Source: Hyphomicrobiales bacterium (GTDB lineage: Bacteria > Pseudomonadota > Alphaproteobacteria > Rhizobiales > Aestuariivirgaceae). Taken from it: 42,960 nt of DNA. The notes beneath the pieces are model-generated. The model was not told where the DNA came from, made no database searches, and was given only the letters and a program-made list of their open reading frames with translations. Position 1 is the first letter of the stretch, and every line of letters begins with the position of its first letter. The stretch lies in the NCBI GenBank assembly GCA_025359265.1, contig JANYHB010000044.1, positions 1 through 42,960 on the forward strand, written 5' to 3'. Positions 20,231 through 29,756 of the stretch are shown in pieces. A program made the position numbers and the translations under genes.

Positions 20231-20821
20231 ATGGGCCTCGAAGCTGAAACCACCTGCACCGTGTCCGGCAAGATCTTCGCCGTCAAAGCCCTGTTGGAAT
20301 CCACCGAACTCATCCTGCGCGGCGCTTTGAAGCGCAAGTTGCCGATTGCGGCACTCAAACACGTCACTGTCAAGAACACCGCTCTCACCTTCACAGCCGA
20401 AGGCGAAAGTTTTGCCCTCGCCTTGGGCGCGGCCAAGTCCGCCGCCTGGGCCAAGAAGATCGCAGCGCCGCCGCCATCACTGGCCAAGAAACTGGGAATT
20501 TCCGTTGAGGCCATGGCCTTCGTGATCGGCGCGCATGACGATGCGGAACTTGATGCCGCCCTCAAAGGCAACACCACCGCAACGCCAAAGCAGGCCGCAC
20601 TCTTCATCGCCGTTGTGCGGAGCGAAGCCGAACTTGACGCAGCACTGAAAGCCTATGGCAAGGCGCAAGTGCCGCTCTGGCTGATCAATTTCAAAGGCCC
20701 GAAATCCGCACTTGGCGAAAATACCATTCGCGAAAAGTTGCGGGCGCTGGGTTTCAAAGACACCAAGACTTGCGCGGTTTCGGCAGCGCTTTCGGGCACG
20801 AGGTATAATCGCCCGAAGTGA
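20231..20821 (+). CDS. Hypothetical protein, possibly DUF3052-like C-terminal part
   Basis: A 196-residue soluble protein with no signal peptide. It looks like two units: residues 1-80, a beta-rich segment (TTCTVSGKIFAVKALLES...FALALGAAKSAAWAKKI), and residues 85-196, an alpha/beta segment with a repeated AELDAALK phrase and a C-terminal LWLINFKGPKSALGENTIREKLRALGFKD stretch that recalls DUF3052 proteins. That resemblance is from memory and weak. GC content and codon use look native. It follows the repeat cluster and converges on glmS with a 4-base gap; there is no clear ribosome site before the ATG. Confidence 0.7.
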   Translation: MGLEAETTCTVSGKIFAVKALLESTELILRGALKRKLPIAALKHVTVKNTALTFTAEGESFALALGAAKSAAWAKKIAAPPPSLAKKLGISVEAMAFVIGAHDDAELDAALKGNTTATPKQAALFIAVVRSEAELDAALKAYGKAQVPLWLINFKGPKSALGENTIREKLRALGFKDTKTCAVSAALSGTRYNRPK

Positions 20822-20825
20822 CGCC

Positions 20826-22652
20826 TCACTCCACCGTCACACTCTTTGCCAAGTTGCGAGGTTGGTCCACATCGGTGCCCATGAACACCGCGGCGTGATA
20901 CGCCAGAAGCTGAACGGGAATAGCGTAAACAAACGGGCTGATGAACGCGTGGGCATGTGGCACATGAATGTGCCGGAAGGTTTTATGCGCGTTCTGTTTG
21001 TGCGCCGTGTCATCGGTGATCAGCACAATCTTGCCACCACGCGCGGCAACCTCTTCCATGTTGGAAATCGTTTTCTCATAAAGCTCGTCGCGCGGCGCAA
21101 TCACAATCACCGGCACATGTTCATCCACCAGAGCAATCGGCCCATGCTTCAACTCGCCGGCCGCATAGCCCTCAGCGTGAATGTAGGAAATTTCCTTCAG
21201 CTTCAACGCGCCCTCAAGCGCCATCGGGTAATTGATGCCACGGCCCAGAAACAACACATCGCGCGATTTGGAAATCTCTTGCGCCACGGCGGCGATATTT
21301 TTTTCTTCCTTCAACACTGCGCGCATGTGGCGCGGCGCCTCGATGAGAGCGGTTACATATTCAACTTCTTGCTCTGGTGTTATCGTGCCGCGCAGCTTGC
21401 CCGCCAACAAGGCCAGGCAGGCCAGCGCCGCCAATTGACAGGTAAAGGCCTTGGTGGAGGCCACGCCAATTTCCGGGCCGGCAAAAGTGCGGATCACCAA
21501 TTCGCTTTCGCGCGAGATGGTGGATTCAGGAACATTGATCACCGCAACGGTGTGCTGGCCTTGCGATTTGCAATAACGCAAAGCGGCAAGAGTATCTGCC
21601 GTTTCACCCGATTGCGAAACCACCAGGGCCATGCCGTTCTTGGTCATCGGTGCTTCGCGGTACCTGAATTCTGAAGCCACATCCACCTCACACGGCAAAC
21701 GCGCCACCTTTTCAAACCAATATTTGGAAGCCAGCCCCGCATAATAAGCTGTGCCGCAGGCCACAATGGAAATGCGGTCCAACTGCGCAAAATCAAATGG
21801 TAGACGCGTCGGCATTTTCACCGTGCGCGTGGAAAAATCGATATATTCGGCCAGCGTGTGGCTCACCACTTCCGGCTGCTCTTCGATCTCCTTGGCCATG
21901 AAATGGCGGTGGTTGCCTTTGTCCACCATCATCGCCGACGCCTGGCTGAAACTCATTGGCCGCTTCACTGGCTTGTTGGCGGCGTCATAAATCGTCACGC
22001 CCTTGCGGGTGATCACACACCAATCCCCATCTTCCATATAGGTGATGCGATTGGTGAAGGGGGCAAGGGCGATGGCATCTGAGCCCAAATACATTTGCCC
22101 CTCACCATGCCCAATCGCCAGCGGTGGGCCATTGCGCGCCCCAATCATCAAATCATCTTCAAAACGAAACATGATGGCCAGCGCAAAAGCCCCATGCAGA
22201 TTGCCCAGCACATTGCGCACCGCATCAATTGGCGCCACACCCTTGCTGCGCTCCTGCGCAATCATGTGGGCAACAACTTCAGTGTCAGTCTGCGTTTCGA
22301 ACTTCACTCCCTTGGCGATAAGTTCGGCCTTCAGCGCGGCAAAATTTTCGATAATGCCGTTGTGCACAATGACCACATCGCCAGAAATATGGGGGTGCGC
22401 ATTGGTTTCATTGGGCACACCATGCGTGGCCCAGCGCGTGTGGCCAATGCCAGATGTGCCAGCAAGTGGATGCTGCGCCAACTTGTCTTCCAGGTTGCGC
22501 AATTTGCCCGGCGCCCGGCGGCGCTCAATCGATCCCTTCTCAATGGTGGCCACGCCCGCTGAATCATAGCCGCGATATTCCAGGCGGCGCAGCGCTTCAA
22601 CAATATCAAGTGCTACCGGCTTGGTGCCCAAAATGCCTACAATGCCACACAT
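20826..22652 (-). CDS. glmS: Glutamine--fructose-6-phosphate aminotransferase (isomerizing)
   Basis: GlmS makes glucosamine-6-phosphate from fructose-6-phosphate and glutamine, the first step to UDP-GlcNAc for peptidoglycan and lipid A. The start must be the ATG at 22652, since the class II glutaminase needs the cysteine of MCGIVG right after the initiator; an in-frame TTG just upstream is not used. The 608-residue protein has the glutaminase domain (1 to about 240, RYRGYDSAG and TRWATHG motifs) and two SIS sugar-isomerase domains (from about 285, with the SQSGETADT phosphate loop), ending in the typical AKSVTVE tail. It lies 12 bases after glmU in the same direction, behind a GAGGGG site. 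Confidence 0.98.
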   Translation of the reverse strand: MCGIVGILGTKPVALDIVEALRRLEYRGYDSAGVATIEKGSIERRRAPGKLRNLEDKLAQHPLAGTSGIGHTRWATHGVPNETNAHPHISGDVVIVHNGIIENFAALKAELIAKGVKFETQTDTEVVAHMIAQERSKGVAPIDAVRNVLGNLHGAFALAIMFRFEDDLMIGARNGPPLAIGHGEGQMYLGSDAIALAPFTNRITYMEDGDWCVITRKGVTIYDAANKPVKRPMSFSQASAMMVDKGNHRHFMAKEIEEQPEVVSHTLAEYIDFSTRTVKMPTRLPFDFAQLDRISIVACGTAYYAGLASKYWFEKVARLPCEVDVASEFRYREAPMTKNGMALVVSQSGETADTLAALRYCKSQGQHTVAVINVPESTISRESELVIRTFAGPEIGVASTKAFTCQLAALACLALLAGKLRGTITPEQEVEYVTALIEAPRHMRAVLKEEKNIAAVAQEISKSRDVLFLGRGINYPMALEGALKLKEISYIHAEGYAAGELKHGPIALVDEHVPVIVIAPRDELYEKTISNMEEVAARGGKIVLITDDTAHKQNAHKTFRHIHVPHAHAFISPFVYAIPVQLLAYHAAVFMGTDVDQPRNLAKSVTVE

Positions 22653-22664
22653 CAATCAGTCCCC

Positions 22665-24020
22665 TCAAAACTTTTTCTTGGAATCTTTGGCCGCTTGCTT
22701 CACTTCGCGGTACCGCTTGGCCCAACCGTCTTTGATTTGCAGTTCCGGCCGCGTCAGGGCCAAAGCATCAGCCGGCACATCGCGTGTGATCACGCTGGAT
22801 GCCGCAATGTTCGCCCCTGCACCAATCTTCACCGGGGCCACCAACGAAGTGTTGGACCCCACAAATACTTTTTCGCCAATATCGGTAAAATGCTTTTCAA
22901 ACCCATCATAGTTGCAGGTGATCGTGCCGGCTCCAATGTTGCTTCCCGCCCCAATTTTGGCATCGCCAATATAACTGAGATGATTGGCCTTGGCCCCACG
23001 GCCAATCACGGCCTGTTTGATCTCAACGAAATTGCCGATATGTGCATTCTCGCCAATCTCGGCACCAGGCCGCAGGCGTGCAAAGGGGCCAATGCGGGCA
23101 CCTTCTGCAATGGTCGCGCCCTCGATATGTGAGTGCGCAAGAATGACCACATCATCACCCACAGTTACGCCTGAACCGAAGAATACGTTGGGCTCGATGA
23201 TCACATCCTTGCCAAGATTGGTGTCGGCGGAAAAATAAACTGTGTCAGGATCAATGAGCGTCACCCCAGACAGCATCGCTTCGCGCCGCGCTTCGTTTTG
23301 AAAATGCCGCTCTAATGTTGAAAGCTGCAAGCGATCATTCACCCCCGCCACTTCTATTTCCCGACACTCAGCCAACGCCACTCTGCTACCCGCACCGTTG
23401 GCCAATTTCACCAGATCGGTGAGATAGAATTCAAACTTCGCATTGTTGTTTCTCAGCTTCGGGATCAGTTGCCAAAGCAAGGCATTGTCGATGGCAATGA
23501 TGCCAGAATTACAGAGGCGAATACTGCGCTCATTCTCCGTGCAATCCAGTTCTTCGCGAATATCGAGAACATGGTTGTCTTTGGTTATCAGCCGGCCGTA
23601 ACCATGCGGATTGGCGGCTTCAAATCCCAACACCACCATTTTGGTGTTGCCTTCAATCTGCCTGACCAAAGCCCGTAAGGTCTGGGCCTTGACCAGCGGC
23701 GCATCGCCATAAAGCACAAGCACCACGCCGGCAAAGCGCTTCAAAATGTCTTTCGCCATCGAAACAGCATGGCCGGTTCCCAGCCTGTCAATCTGCTCGG
23801 CAAATTCGCAGTTATTTATAATTGAGCGGGCTTCAGTTTGCACCAAAGCCTTGCCCGGCCCATGCACAATTACAGCGTTTCTCGGGCTCAATTCCCTGCC
23901 CGCATGCAGAACATGGCTGAGCATGGTGCGACCGGCTATTTTATGTAAAACTTTGGGAGTAACTGAGTTCATCCGCGTGCCCATGCCCGCCGCCAACACC
24001 ACCAAAGCCAAATCAGTCAT
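22665..24020 (-). CDS. glmU: Bifunctional N-acetylglucosamine-1-phosphate uridyltransferase / glucosamine-1-phosphate acetyltransferase
   Basis: GlmU carries out the last two steps to UDP-GlcNAc. The 451-residue protein has an N-terminal pyrophosphorylase domain with LAAGMGTRM (9-17) and a downstream lysine for sugar-nucleotide binding (TPKVLHK), then a left-handed beta-helix of hexapeptide repeats from about residue 250 (for example IGPFARLRPGAEIGENAHIGNF) with the acetyltransferase region NHLSYIGDAKIGAGSNIGAG and the ALTRPEL tail. Length is normal. A GGGTGAGAA site precedes the ATG. glmU-glmS forms a two-gene unit for the same pathway. Confidence 0.98.
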   Translation of the reverse strand: MTDLALVVLAAGMGTRMNSVTPKVLHKIAGRTMLSHVLHAGRELSPRNAVIVHGPGKALVQTEARSIINNCEFAEQIDRLGTGHAVSMAKDILKRFAGVVLVLYGDAPLVKAQTLRALVRQIEGNTKMVVLGFEAANPHGYGRLITKDNHVLDIREELDCTENERSIRLCNSGIIAIDNALLWQLIPKLRNNNAKFEFYLTDLVKLANGAGSRVALAECREIEVAGVNDRLQLSTLERHFQNEARREAMLSGVTLIDPDTVYFSADTNLGKDVIIEPNVFFGSGVTVGDDVVILAHSHIEGATIAEGARIGPFARLRPGAEIGENAHIGNFVEIKQAVIGRGAKANHLSYIGDAKIGAGSNIGAGTITCNYDGFEKHFTDIGEKVFVGSNTSLVAPVKIGAGANIAASSVITRDVPADALALTRPELQIKDGWAKRYREVKQAAKDSKKKF

Positions 24021-24132
24021 TTCTCACCCGTTGCAGAATCGAGGCCCGTGTTAGTTGATTTTAGTCACTGAGTTATGAATATGGCGGAATTGGCGGGAAG
24101 ATTAAGCGGCAGTTAAAATCGCAATTCCGCGC

Positions 24133-24161
24133 TTGACCCGTTTGCATTGCACAACTATGTA
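24133..24161 (+). promoter_or_regulatory. Sigma-70-type promoter of tRNA-Lys
   Basis: TTGACC (24133-24138) and TATGTA (24156-24161) are separated by 17 bases and lie 11 bases before the mature tRNA 5' end, followed by a C-rich discriminator (CTGCCCCG), as expected for a strong stable-RNA promoter. Confidence 0.65.
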
Positions 24162-24172
24162 CTGCCCCGTGT

Positions 24173-24247
24173 GGGCCCGTAGCTCAGCGGTAGAGCATCT
24201 GACTTTTAATCAGAGGGTCGTGGGTTCGGATCCCGCCGGGCTCACCA
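24173..24247 (+). tRNA. tRNA-Lys(UUU)
   Basis: A 75-base tRNA with encoded CCA. Acceptor GGGCCCG pairs with CGGGCTC, the anticodon stem TCTGA/TCAGA encloses CTTTTAA with UUU as anticodon, and the T-loop is TTCGGAT. Confidence 0.97.
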
Positions 24248-24253
24248 ATTATT

Positions 24254-24949
24254 TCAAACCGAACGCCGTGATGGTATTTGTCGTTCAATAAGCGAAAAGC
24301 CGCTGGTGATCGCCCAGGTTAAAACCAGATAGATACACGCAACCAGCAGTAGTGGCTCATAGATCAAATACTTATCCTGCATCACTTTGTGGGCCGCCCC
24401 CATCAGATCCATCACCGGCACTGTAAAAGCCAAGGGGGTTGACTTTAATTGGCCAATCACCTCACCGGCCAAAGTTGGCAATACCTTATAGAGAGCTGAC
24501 GGCAGCCAAATGCGCCGCAGAATCTGCCATCCACTCATCCCGATGGCTTCACCCGCTTCCAGTTCACCGCGTGGCACGGCCAAAAAGGCCCCGCGCATGA
24601 TTTCGCCTTCATAACCGGCAAAACTCAAAGTGAAAGCCATCAACACATAATAAATCGCGTCAAGGCGCACCAGCCATTGCAAATGCTCGCGCACACCTGG
24701 GATCAGCGGAAACAGTGAACCCACGCCATAATACAAAAGATAAAGCTGCATCAACAAAGGTGTTCCACGAATATAGTTGCAGAAACATTTTGAAATGAAG
24801 CTGGAAATCATCCCGCCTCTGACCTGCGCCAGAGCCAGCATCACAGCCAAAGCAAATCCCAAAAAAACTGAAACAACAAGAACCAGCAGCGTGATGAATA
24901 GTCCGTGCGCCAAAGCGGCCGCATAATCGGGCACCCAGTCCCAGCGCAT
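24254..24949 (-). CDS. Polar amino acid ABC transporter permease (HisM-like)
   Basis: A 231-residue inner-membrane permease of the His/Glu/Gln/Arg/opine class, with about five hydrophobic segments and the EAA loop GELEAGEAIGMSGWQILRRIWLP that contacts the ATPase. The ATG at 24949 shares a base with the stop of the preceding permease (TGATG), which shows coupling; the frame is open further up to 25015 but that stretch is inside the neighbouring gene. It is the last gene of the ATPase-binding protein-permease-permease unit. The substrate is probably a basic amino acid or derivative (histidine, arginine, lysine, octopine-type), but this is inferred from family only. Confidence 0.9.
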   Translation of the reverse strand: MRWDWVPDYAAALAHGLFITLLVLVVSVFLGFALAVMLALAQVRGGMISSFISKCFCNYIRGTPLLMQLYLLYYGVGSLFPLIPGVREHLQWLVRLDAIYYVLMAFTLSFAGYEGEIMRGAFLAVPRGELEAGEAIGMSGWQILRRIWLPSALYKVLPTLAGEVIGQLKSTPLAFTVPVMDLMGAAHKVMQDKYLIYEPLLLVACIYLVLTWAITSGFSLIERQIPSRRSV

Positions 24950-25689
24950 CAAGCAGCCGCCCGCGCCAAGGATTGGCCGCGCCGCAAATTCTTCTCGAGC
25001 CGCCCGAAAAGCCAAACCGAGGTTAGAGAAATACTCAGATAGATGCCCTGCGCCACCAGATAAATCACAAAGTATTGCTTTGAAACACCAGCGGCCTGTT
25101 GCGTTGCCAGCGCGAGTTCAGTGTAACCCACGATCGACACCAGTGCGGAATCTTTGGTGATGTTGAGCCATAAATTCGCCAACCCCGGCAGTGCCAGCGG
25201 CAACATCGCGGGCACTGTAATGCGCCGAAAGCGCAAGGCGGCAGACATTCCCATGGCGCTTGCCGCTTCCAGCTGTCCAATAGGCACGGCAGAGATCGCT
25301 GCGCGCAAAACTTCTGTTGCATAAGCGCCCTGCACAATTGCCAGCACAAAGATTGATGCAATCAAACCATTCAACTGAAACGGGCCAAGTCCCACACCGC
25401 TCAGCAATCGGTTCAAGCCGTCGGTGCCAGCATAATAGAGAAGCATGATCAGGATAAGCTCCGGCAGCGCCCGAAACAAAGTGGTGTAAATGCCCAGCAC
25501 GCGTTTCAACCACAACGGCCCAGCGATTTTGCCGAGTGCCCCGCCCAGTCCAAGGGCAATGCCGAACCCATAGCCAAAGACTGAAATCTCGATGGTGCGA
25601 AGCGCCGCCCAAGCCAACTCATCGCCATAACCACTATCGCCAAATGACAACAGCGTGGTAATGGGCAGCGCTGCCGCAATCATGGTCAT
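24949..25689 (-). CDS. Polar amino acid ABC transporter permease (HisQ-like)
   Basis: A 246-residue permease with five or so membrane segments and the EAA loop GQLEAASAMGMSAALRFRRITVP. It pairs with the following permease to form the transmembrane heterodimer. The N terminus LSFGDSGYGDELAWAALRTIEISVFGYG resembles HisQ/OccQ-type proteins. The start is ATG 25689 or 25683. It lies 15 bases after the binding-protein gene. Confidence 0.9.
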   Translation of the reverse strand: MTMIAAALPITTLLSFGDSGYGDELAWAALRTIEISVFGYGFGIALGLGGALGKIAGPLWLKRVLGIYTTLFRALPELILIMLLYYAGTDGLNRLLSGVGLGPFQLNGLIASIFVLAIVQGAYATEVLRAAISAVPIGQLEAASAMGMSAALRFRRITVPAMLPLALPGLANLWLNITKDSALVSIVGYTELALATQQAAGVSKQYFVIYLVAQGIYLSISLTSVWLFGRLEKNLRRGQSLARAAA

Positions 25690-25704
25690 ACCCGCAAAGT
25701 GGCG

Positions 25705-26493
25705 CTAATTGGCTTGCGGCAATCGAAGTTTGCCGGTCAACTTCCAAGCCTCCGTAATCTTTGCAAAAGTTCCGGCTTTGGCCAAATCGGCAATGCCTTT
25801 GTTGAACTTCGCCTGTAAGGCACCATCAGCTTGACGCAAACCAAGACCGACGCCAACGCCGAAGATTTCAACATCGTAAGGAACCGCACCCTTGGGTTCG
25901 CAACAACCGCCCTGTTCAGACTTCAAAAAATCATCCAGCGTAACACCGTCAGCCAACGTGTAATCAAGCCTGCCAGCAGCAAGATCGGCATTCACTTGGT
26001 CCTGTGTTTCGTAGGTTTTCAACGTGGCACCTTTCGGTTCAAAATACTTTTTTGCATAGGCGGCATGGATGGTTGACACTTGCACGCCAACAATCTTGCC
26101 TTTGAGATGTTCTGGCGAAAAATCCTTATCGCCATTTTTTGCGCCAACCAGAACTGGCGCTGAATTATAATACATGTCAGAAAATTTAATTACTTTCCTG
26201 CGTTCTTCATTGATCGACATTGAAGACATAATCGCATCAAATTTCCCCGCTTGCAGGGCTGGGATAATGCCATCCCACGCCACTTCTTCCACGCTGCATT
26301 TTTCACCAATATCGGCGCATAGCGCATTCATGAAATCAATCTCCCAACCCACCCACTTGCCAGAAGCGTCTTTGGAGGTGAATGGCGCATAAGGTTCAGC
26401 CGCCACACCCATTTTTAAATCGGCCCATGACGGCGAAGCCTGAAAAATGCCCAGTGCAAGCGCCAGCCCGCTTGTCAGTATTATATTTTTCAT
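25705..26493 (-). CDS. Periplasmic polar amino acid-binding protein of the ABC importer
   Basis: A 262-residue solute-binding protein of family 3. A signal peptide with cleavage after SWA (residue 24) precedes KMGVAAEPYAPFTSKDASGKWVGWEIDFMNALC, the usual start of the two-lobed fold; DAIMSSMSINEERRKVIKFSDMYY forms part of the ligand site region. A vicinal Cys-Cys pair (GGCCEPKG) in the C-terminal half could form a disulfide. GGAG precedes the ATG. In the importer it captures the substrate and delivers it to the permeases encoded next. Confidence 0.93.
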   Translation of the reverse strand: MKNIILTSGLALALGIFQASPSWADLKMGVAAEPYAPFTSKDASGKWVGWEIDFMNALCADIGEKCSVEEVAWDGIIPALQAGKFDAIMSSMSINEERRKVIKFSDMYYNSAPVLVGAKNGDKDFSPEHLKGKIVGVQVSTIHAAYAKKYFEPKGATLKTYETQDQVNADLAAGRLDYTLADGVTLDDFLKSEQGGCCEPKGAVPYDVEIFGVGVGLGLRQADGALQAKFNKGIADLAKAGTFAKITEAWKLTGKLRLPQAN

Positions 26494-26514
26494 TTTAATC
26501 TCCTTCGGAAATGT

Positions 26515-27303
26515 TCAATGGAAACCCCCGCTCACAAATTGTCTGCAACGCTCGCTTTTTGTCGTGCCGAATACATGCTGCGGTGAACCTTCTTCTTCCA
26601 CTTTTCCTTGATGTAAAAAAATAACGTGGGATGAAACCTCGCGCGCAAACCGCATTTCATGCGTCACCAAAATCATGGTTCGACCATCTTGCGCCAGATT
26701 GCGAATTACCCGCAAGACCTCAGAAACCAGTTCCGGATCAAGGGCGGAGGTCGGCTCATCAAATAGCATGACTTTCGGTTCCATGCACAAGGCCCGCGCG
26801 ATTGCCGCACGTTGTTGCTGGCCCCCTGAAAGCGTTGCAGGATAATGATCGCGCTTATCGATTAATCCCACCTTGTTCAGATAGCCTTCCGCGCGTTCAA
26901 CGGCTTCAGCCCTCGATAATTTTAAAACGTGAACCGGCGCTTCAATGAGATTTTGCAAAACAGTCATGTGTTGCCACAGATTAAAACTTTGGAACACCAT
27001 GCCCAGCTTGGTGCGCAACCGTTCGAGTTGCTTGCGATCGCTCGGATGCAAATTGCCGTCGGCGCGCGGTTCCAGTATTATCTCCTCCCCGCCCACGATC
27101 ACGCGACCTTGTGATGGTAACTCCAGGAAATTAATACAGCGCAACAGCGTGCTTTTGCCAGAGCCTGATGCACCAATGAGAGACACCACGTCGCCTTTTT
27201 GCGCAATCATGCTAACCCCTTTCAGCACCTCTAATTGGCCAAAGGATTTGTGCAGATCAGCCACGTGCAATGCAGCCTTTGCTGCGACGTCAGACAATCG
27301 CAA
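26515..27303 (-). CDS. Polar amino acid ABC transporter ATP-binding protein (HisP-like)
   Basis: A 262-residue ABC ATPase with Walker A GASGSGKST (44-52), a Q-loop (MVFQSFNLW), signature LSGGQQQR, Walker B VMLFDEPTSALD and a switch histidine in LVTHEM. An in-frame TGA lies only four codons above, so translation must begin at TTG 27303 (with GAAGAAAG 4-11 bases upstream), at TTG 27297, or at a later GTG; no ATG is suitably placed. It is the first gene of the importer unit and lies 21 bases before the binding-protein gene. The 268 bases upstream (27304-27571) hold the presumed promoter and no gene that I can support. Confidence 0.93.
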   Translation of the reverse strand: MRLSDVAAKAALHVADLHKSFGQLEVLKGVSMIAQKGDVVSLIGASGSGKSTLLRCINFLELPSQGRVIVGGEEIILEPRADGNLHPSDRKQLERLRTKLGMVFQSFNLWQHMTVLQNLIEAPVHVLKLSRAEAVERAEGYLNKVGLIDKRDHYPATLSGGQQQRAAIARALCMEPKVMLFDEPTSALDPELVSEVLRVIRNLAQDGRTMILVTHEMRFAREVSSHVIFLHQGKVEEEGSPQHVFGTTKSERCRQFVSGGFH

Positions 27304-27571
27304 ACACTTTCTTCAATCTGCTTCCATTAAAATTGCAACACCCAATCCCCTGCAGCGAATCGTCTTGCAGCCTGTTGATAATCGTGCCGCAGCTGAGAAA
27401 TATCCAGCTTAATTGATCGTGCTGCAATCGTTTTGAAAGCCGCTGCAACCAAAGCGCGACTTGCGGTGTGGCAGCACAAAGAAGAGTGCCGCAAATAATT
27501 TTCCCGCGGCCCAAGGCGCGGCTAAATTTCCTTGCGATTTTGCGGTGGCAAATTGATTGTTTCGCTTGGTT

Positions 27572-28711
27572 TTAAATGGGCCGCAAACCGTCGCCGCGCT
27601 GCCACTGCTCATGGGTCGCCGCACGAAAATCTTCGAACGTGCCCAATTCAATCGCCTCACGTATGCCCTGCATCAAGGTTTGATAATAAGCGATGTTGGC
27701 CCACGAAAGCAGCATCATGCCCAGCAACTCTCCGGCACGGATAAGATGATGCAAATAAGCGCGACTGTAGTGGGAAAGCGCCGGGCACGGATGCTCGCCG
27801 TCCAGCGGGCGCGAATCAGCGGCATGTCTTGCATTACGCAGATTTATTCTGCCAAACCGCGTGAACGCTTGCCCATGTCTGCCAGAGCGCGTTGGCATCA
27901 CACAATCGAACATGTCAACACCACGTGCCACCGATTCCAAAATATCCTCCGGTGTGCCTACACCCATCAAATAACGTGGGCGATCATGGGGCAAATTGGG
28001 CGTGGTGAAATCCAGCGTCGACAACATCAACTTCTGCCCCTCGCCCACTGCCAATCCGCCTATGGCATAGCCCTCAAAACCGATATTCTGCAGGCCAGCA
28101 CTTGAGACCAGACGCCGTTTTTCATTGGTACCACCTTGAACGATACCAAAATTCCCATGCCCCGGTTGCGATACGGATTGAAAAGCGCTGCGTGATCGTT
28201 CCGCCCAGCGTAGCGAAAGCTGCATTGCGTCTTCGGCTTCTTTCTCAGTATGGGGAAATTGAATGCATTGATCAAGTTGCATTTGAATATCTGATCCCAG
28301 CAATCGCTGAATTTCCATGGCGCGCTCGGGGGAGAGTTCATATTTGCGCCCATCGATATGCGATTGAAACGTGGCGCCCGCTTCATTGATCTTGCGAATT
28401 TTAGACAGCGACATGATTTGAAAGCCGCCAGAGTCAGTCAGGATCGGGCCTTTCCACCCGGTAAATTGATGCAGCCCACCCAGCGCTGCCACTTCCTCAG
28501 CCCCAGGGCGCAACATCAGGTGATAAGTATTGCCCAAGATAATATCAGCACCGGCGGCTTTCACTTGCTCCATATAGAGGCCCTTCACCGTGCCGACGGT
28601 TCCGACAGGCATAAAAGCCGGGGTGCGAATATCACCATGCGCCGTATGAACCGTGCCCCGACGTGCCTGCCCGTCTGTTTTGTGAAGAGTGAATGAAAAT
28701 TCTCGGCTCAT
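27572..28711 (-). CDS. tgt: Queuine tRNA-ribosyltransferase with degenerate zinc site
   Basis: Tgt exchanges guanine 34 of tRNAs with GUN anticodons for the queuosine precursor preQ1. The 379-residue barrel has DSGGFQ (with the proposed base catalyst aspartate) and FDCVMPTR (with the nucleophile aspartate), and the signature YSRAYLHHL. At the C-terminal zinc site, usually C-x-C-x2-C plus a histidine, this protein has H307, C309, L312 and A338 at the aligned positions, so only one ligand is conserved. The ATG at 28711 overlaps the queA stop (ATGA); a GTG at 28723 is less likely. It is the last gene of the cyclophilin-queA-tgt cluster. Confidence 0.95.
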   Translation of the reverse strand: MSREFSFTLHKTDGQARRGTVHTAHGDIRTPAFMPVGTVGTVKGLYMEQVKAAGADIILGNTYHLMLRPGAEEVAALGGLHQFTGWKGPILTDSGGFQIMSLSKIRKINEAGATFQSHIDGRKYELSPERAMEIQRLLGSDIQMQLDQCIQFPHTEKEAEDAMQLSLRWAERSRSAFQSVSQPGHGNFGIVQGGTNEKRRLVSSAGLQNIGFEGYAIGGLAVGEGQKLMLSTLDFTTPNLPHDRPRYLMGVGTPEDILESVARGVDMFDCVMPTRSGRHGQAFTRFGRINLRNARHAADSRPLDGEHPCPALSHYSRAYLHHLIRAGELLGMMLLSWANIAYYQTLMQGIREAIELGTFEDFRAATHEQWQRGDGLRPI

Positions 28712-29736
28712 CTCTGTGGCCACAGCAAACAGGCATCACCATAGGAATAAAACCGATAGTCCGCAGCGATTGCATGGGCATAAGCGGCCTTCATGCGCGC
28801 CTGCCCAGCAAAAGCCGACACCAGCATGAACAAGGTTGATTTTGGCAAATGGAAATTGGTAAGCAGACCATCAACTGCGCTGAATTGATAACCGGGCGTG
28901 ATGAAAATTTGCGTGGTGCCGGAAAATGGTTGCAACGCGCTGGCTTCCAGCAATCGCAACGACGTTGTGCCCACGGCAATAATCCGCCTGCCGCTTTCTC
29001 GCGCAGACTGGAGACGGGCAATCGTTTCAGCTGATATCTCACCCCACTCCGCATGCATCTTGTGCTCGTTGGTATCAGCAACCTTGACCGGTAGAAATGT
29101 ACCTGCTCCCACATGCAGCGTCACAAACTCATGGCCAACGTCAGCCGCTTTTAACTGGGCCATAAGGTCAGGTGTAAAATGCAATCCCGCCGTCGGTGCC
29201 GCAACTGCACCTTGTTCGGTTGCAAAGATCGTTTGATAATCACTTTTGTCTTGTTCATCTTGGCTGCGCTTCGATTCAATGTAGGGCGGCAAAGGCATGC
29301 GTCCCACCCGCAAAAGTGCCTCATCCAACGCCGCGCCCGAAGCCTCAAAGCTCAACGTTATTTCACCTGCGCCACTTTTGTTCTCAACCACGGCAGCGAG
29401 TGAGCCAAATTGCAGCTGGTCTCCGGTTTCCAACTTCTTGGCAGGCTTGGCAAAGGCCAGCCAACGCTGCTTGTCCAAACGCAAATGCAGCAGCACTTCA
29501 ATTTTGGGCCTCGTCCCAAGTCGCCCAATGCGGTGGCCACTCAAGGCGGCGGGAATAACTTTGGTATTGTTAAACACCAACACATCGCCAGCCCGCAGTA
29601 AACGTGGAAGATCGGCAATGGTAAAATCAGCAAACCCCTGCCCCACTTCAAGCAAACGGGCGGCCGCACGTGGAACCGCCGGACGAAGGGCAATTCTGTC
29701 CGGCGGCAATTCAAAGTCAAAATCTGCAACGCGCAT
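28708..29736 (-). CDS. queA: S-adenosylmethionine:tRNA ribosyltransferase-isomerase
   Basis: QueA transfers and isomerises the ribosyl group of S-adenosylmethionine to preQ1-tRNA, giving epoxyqueuosine. The 342-residue protein shows family motifs [49 protein letters not shown] and [18 protein letters not shown]. Length is normal. Its stop codon overlaps the tgt start by four bases, so the product and the next pathway enzyme are made together. It follows the cytoplasmic cyclophilin gene by 20 bases. Confidence 0.98.
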   Translation of the reverse strand: MRVADFDFELPPDRIALRPAVPRAAARLLEVGQGFADFTIADLPRLLRAGDVLVFNNTKVIPAALSGHRIGRLGTRPKIEVLLHLRLDKQRWLAFAKPAKKLETGDQLQFGSLAAVVENKSGAGEITLSFEASGAALDEALLRVGRMPLPPYIESKRSQDEQDKSDYQTIFATEQGAVAAPTAGLHFTPDLMAQLKAADVGHEFVTLHVGAGTFLPVKVADTNEHKMHAEWGEISAETIARLQSARESGRRIIAVGTTSLRLLEASALQPFSGTTQIFITPGYQFSAVDGLLTNFHLPKSTLFMLVSAFAGQARMKAAYAHAIAADYRFYSYGDACLLWPQR

Positions 29737-29756
29737 GACGCGGGTTCAGTCAACTG

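Noticed and set aside
20712-21674. A 320-codon plus-strand frame opposite glmS
   Set aside because: It lies wholly over the conserved SIS-domain coding region of glmS and its last codons overlap the preceding hypothetical gene; composition is that of an antisense shadow.
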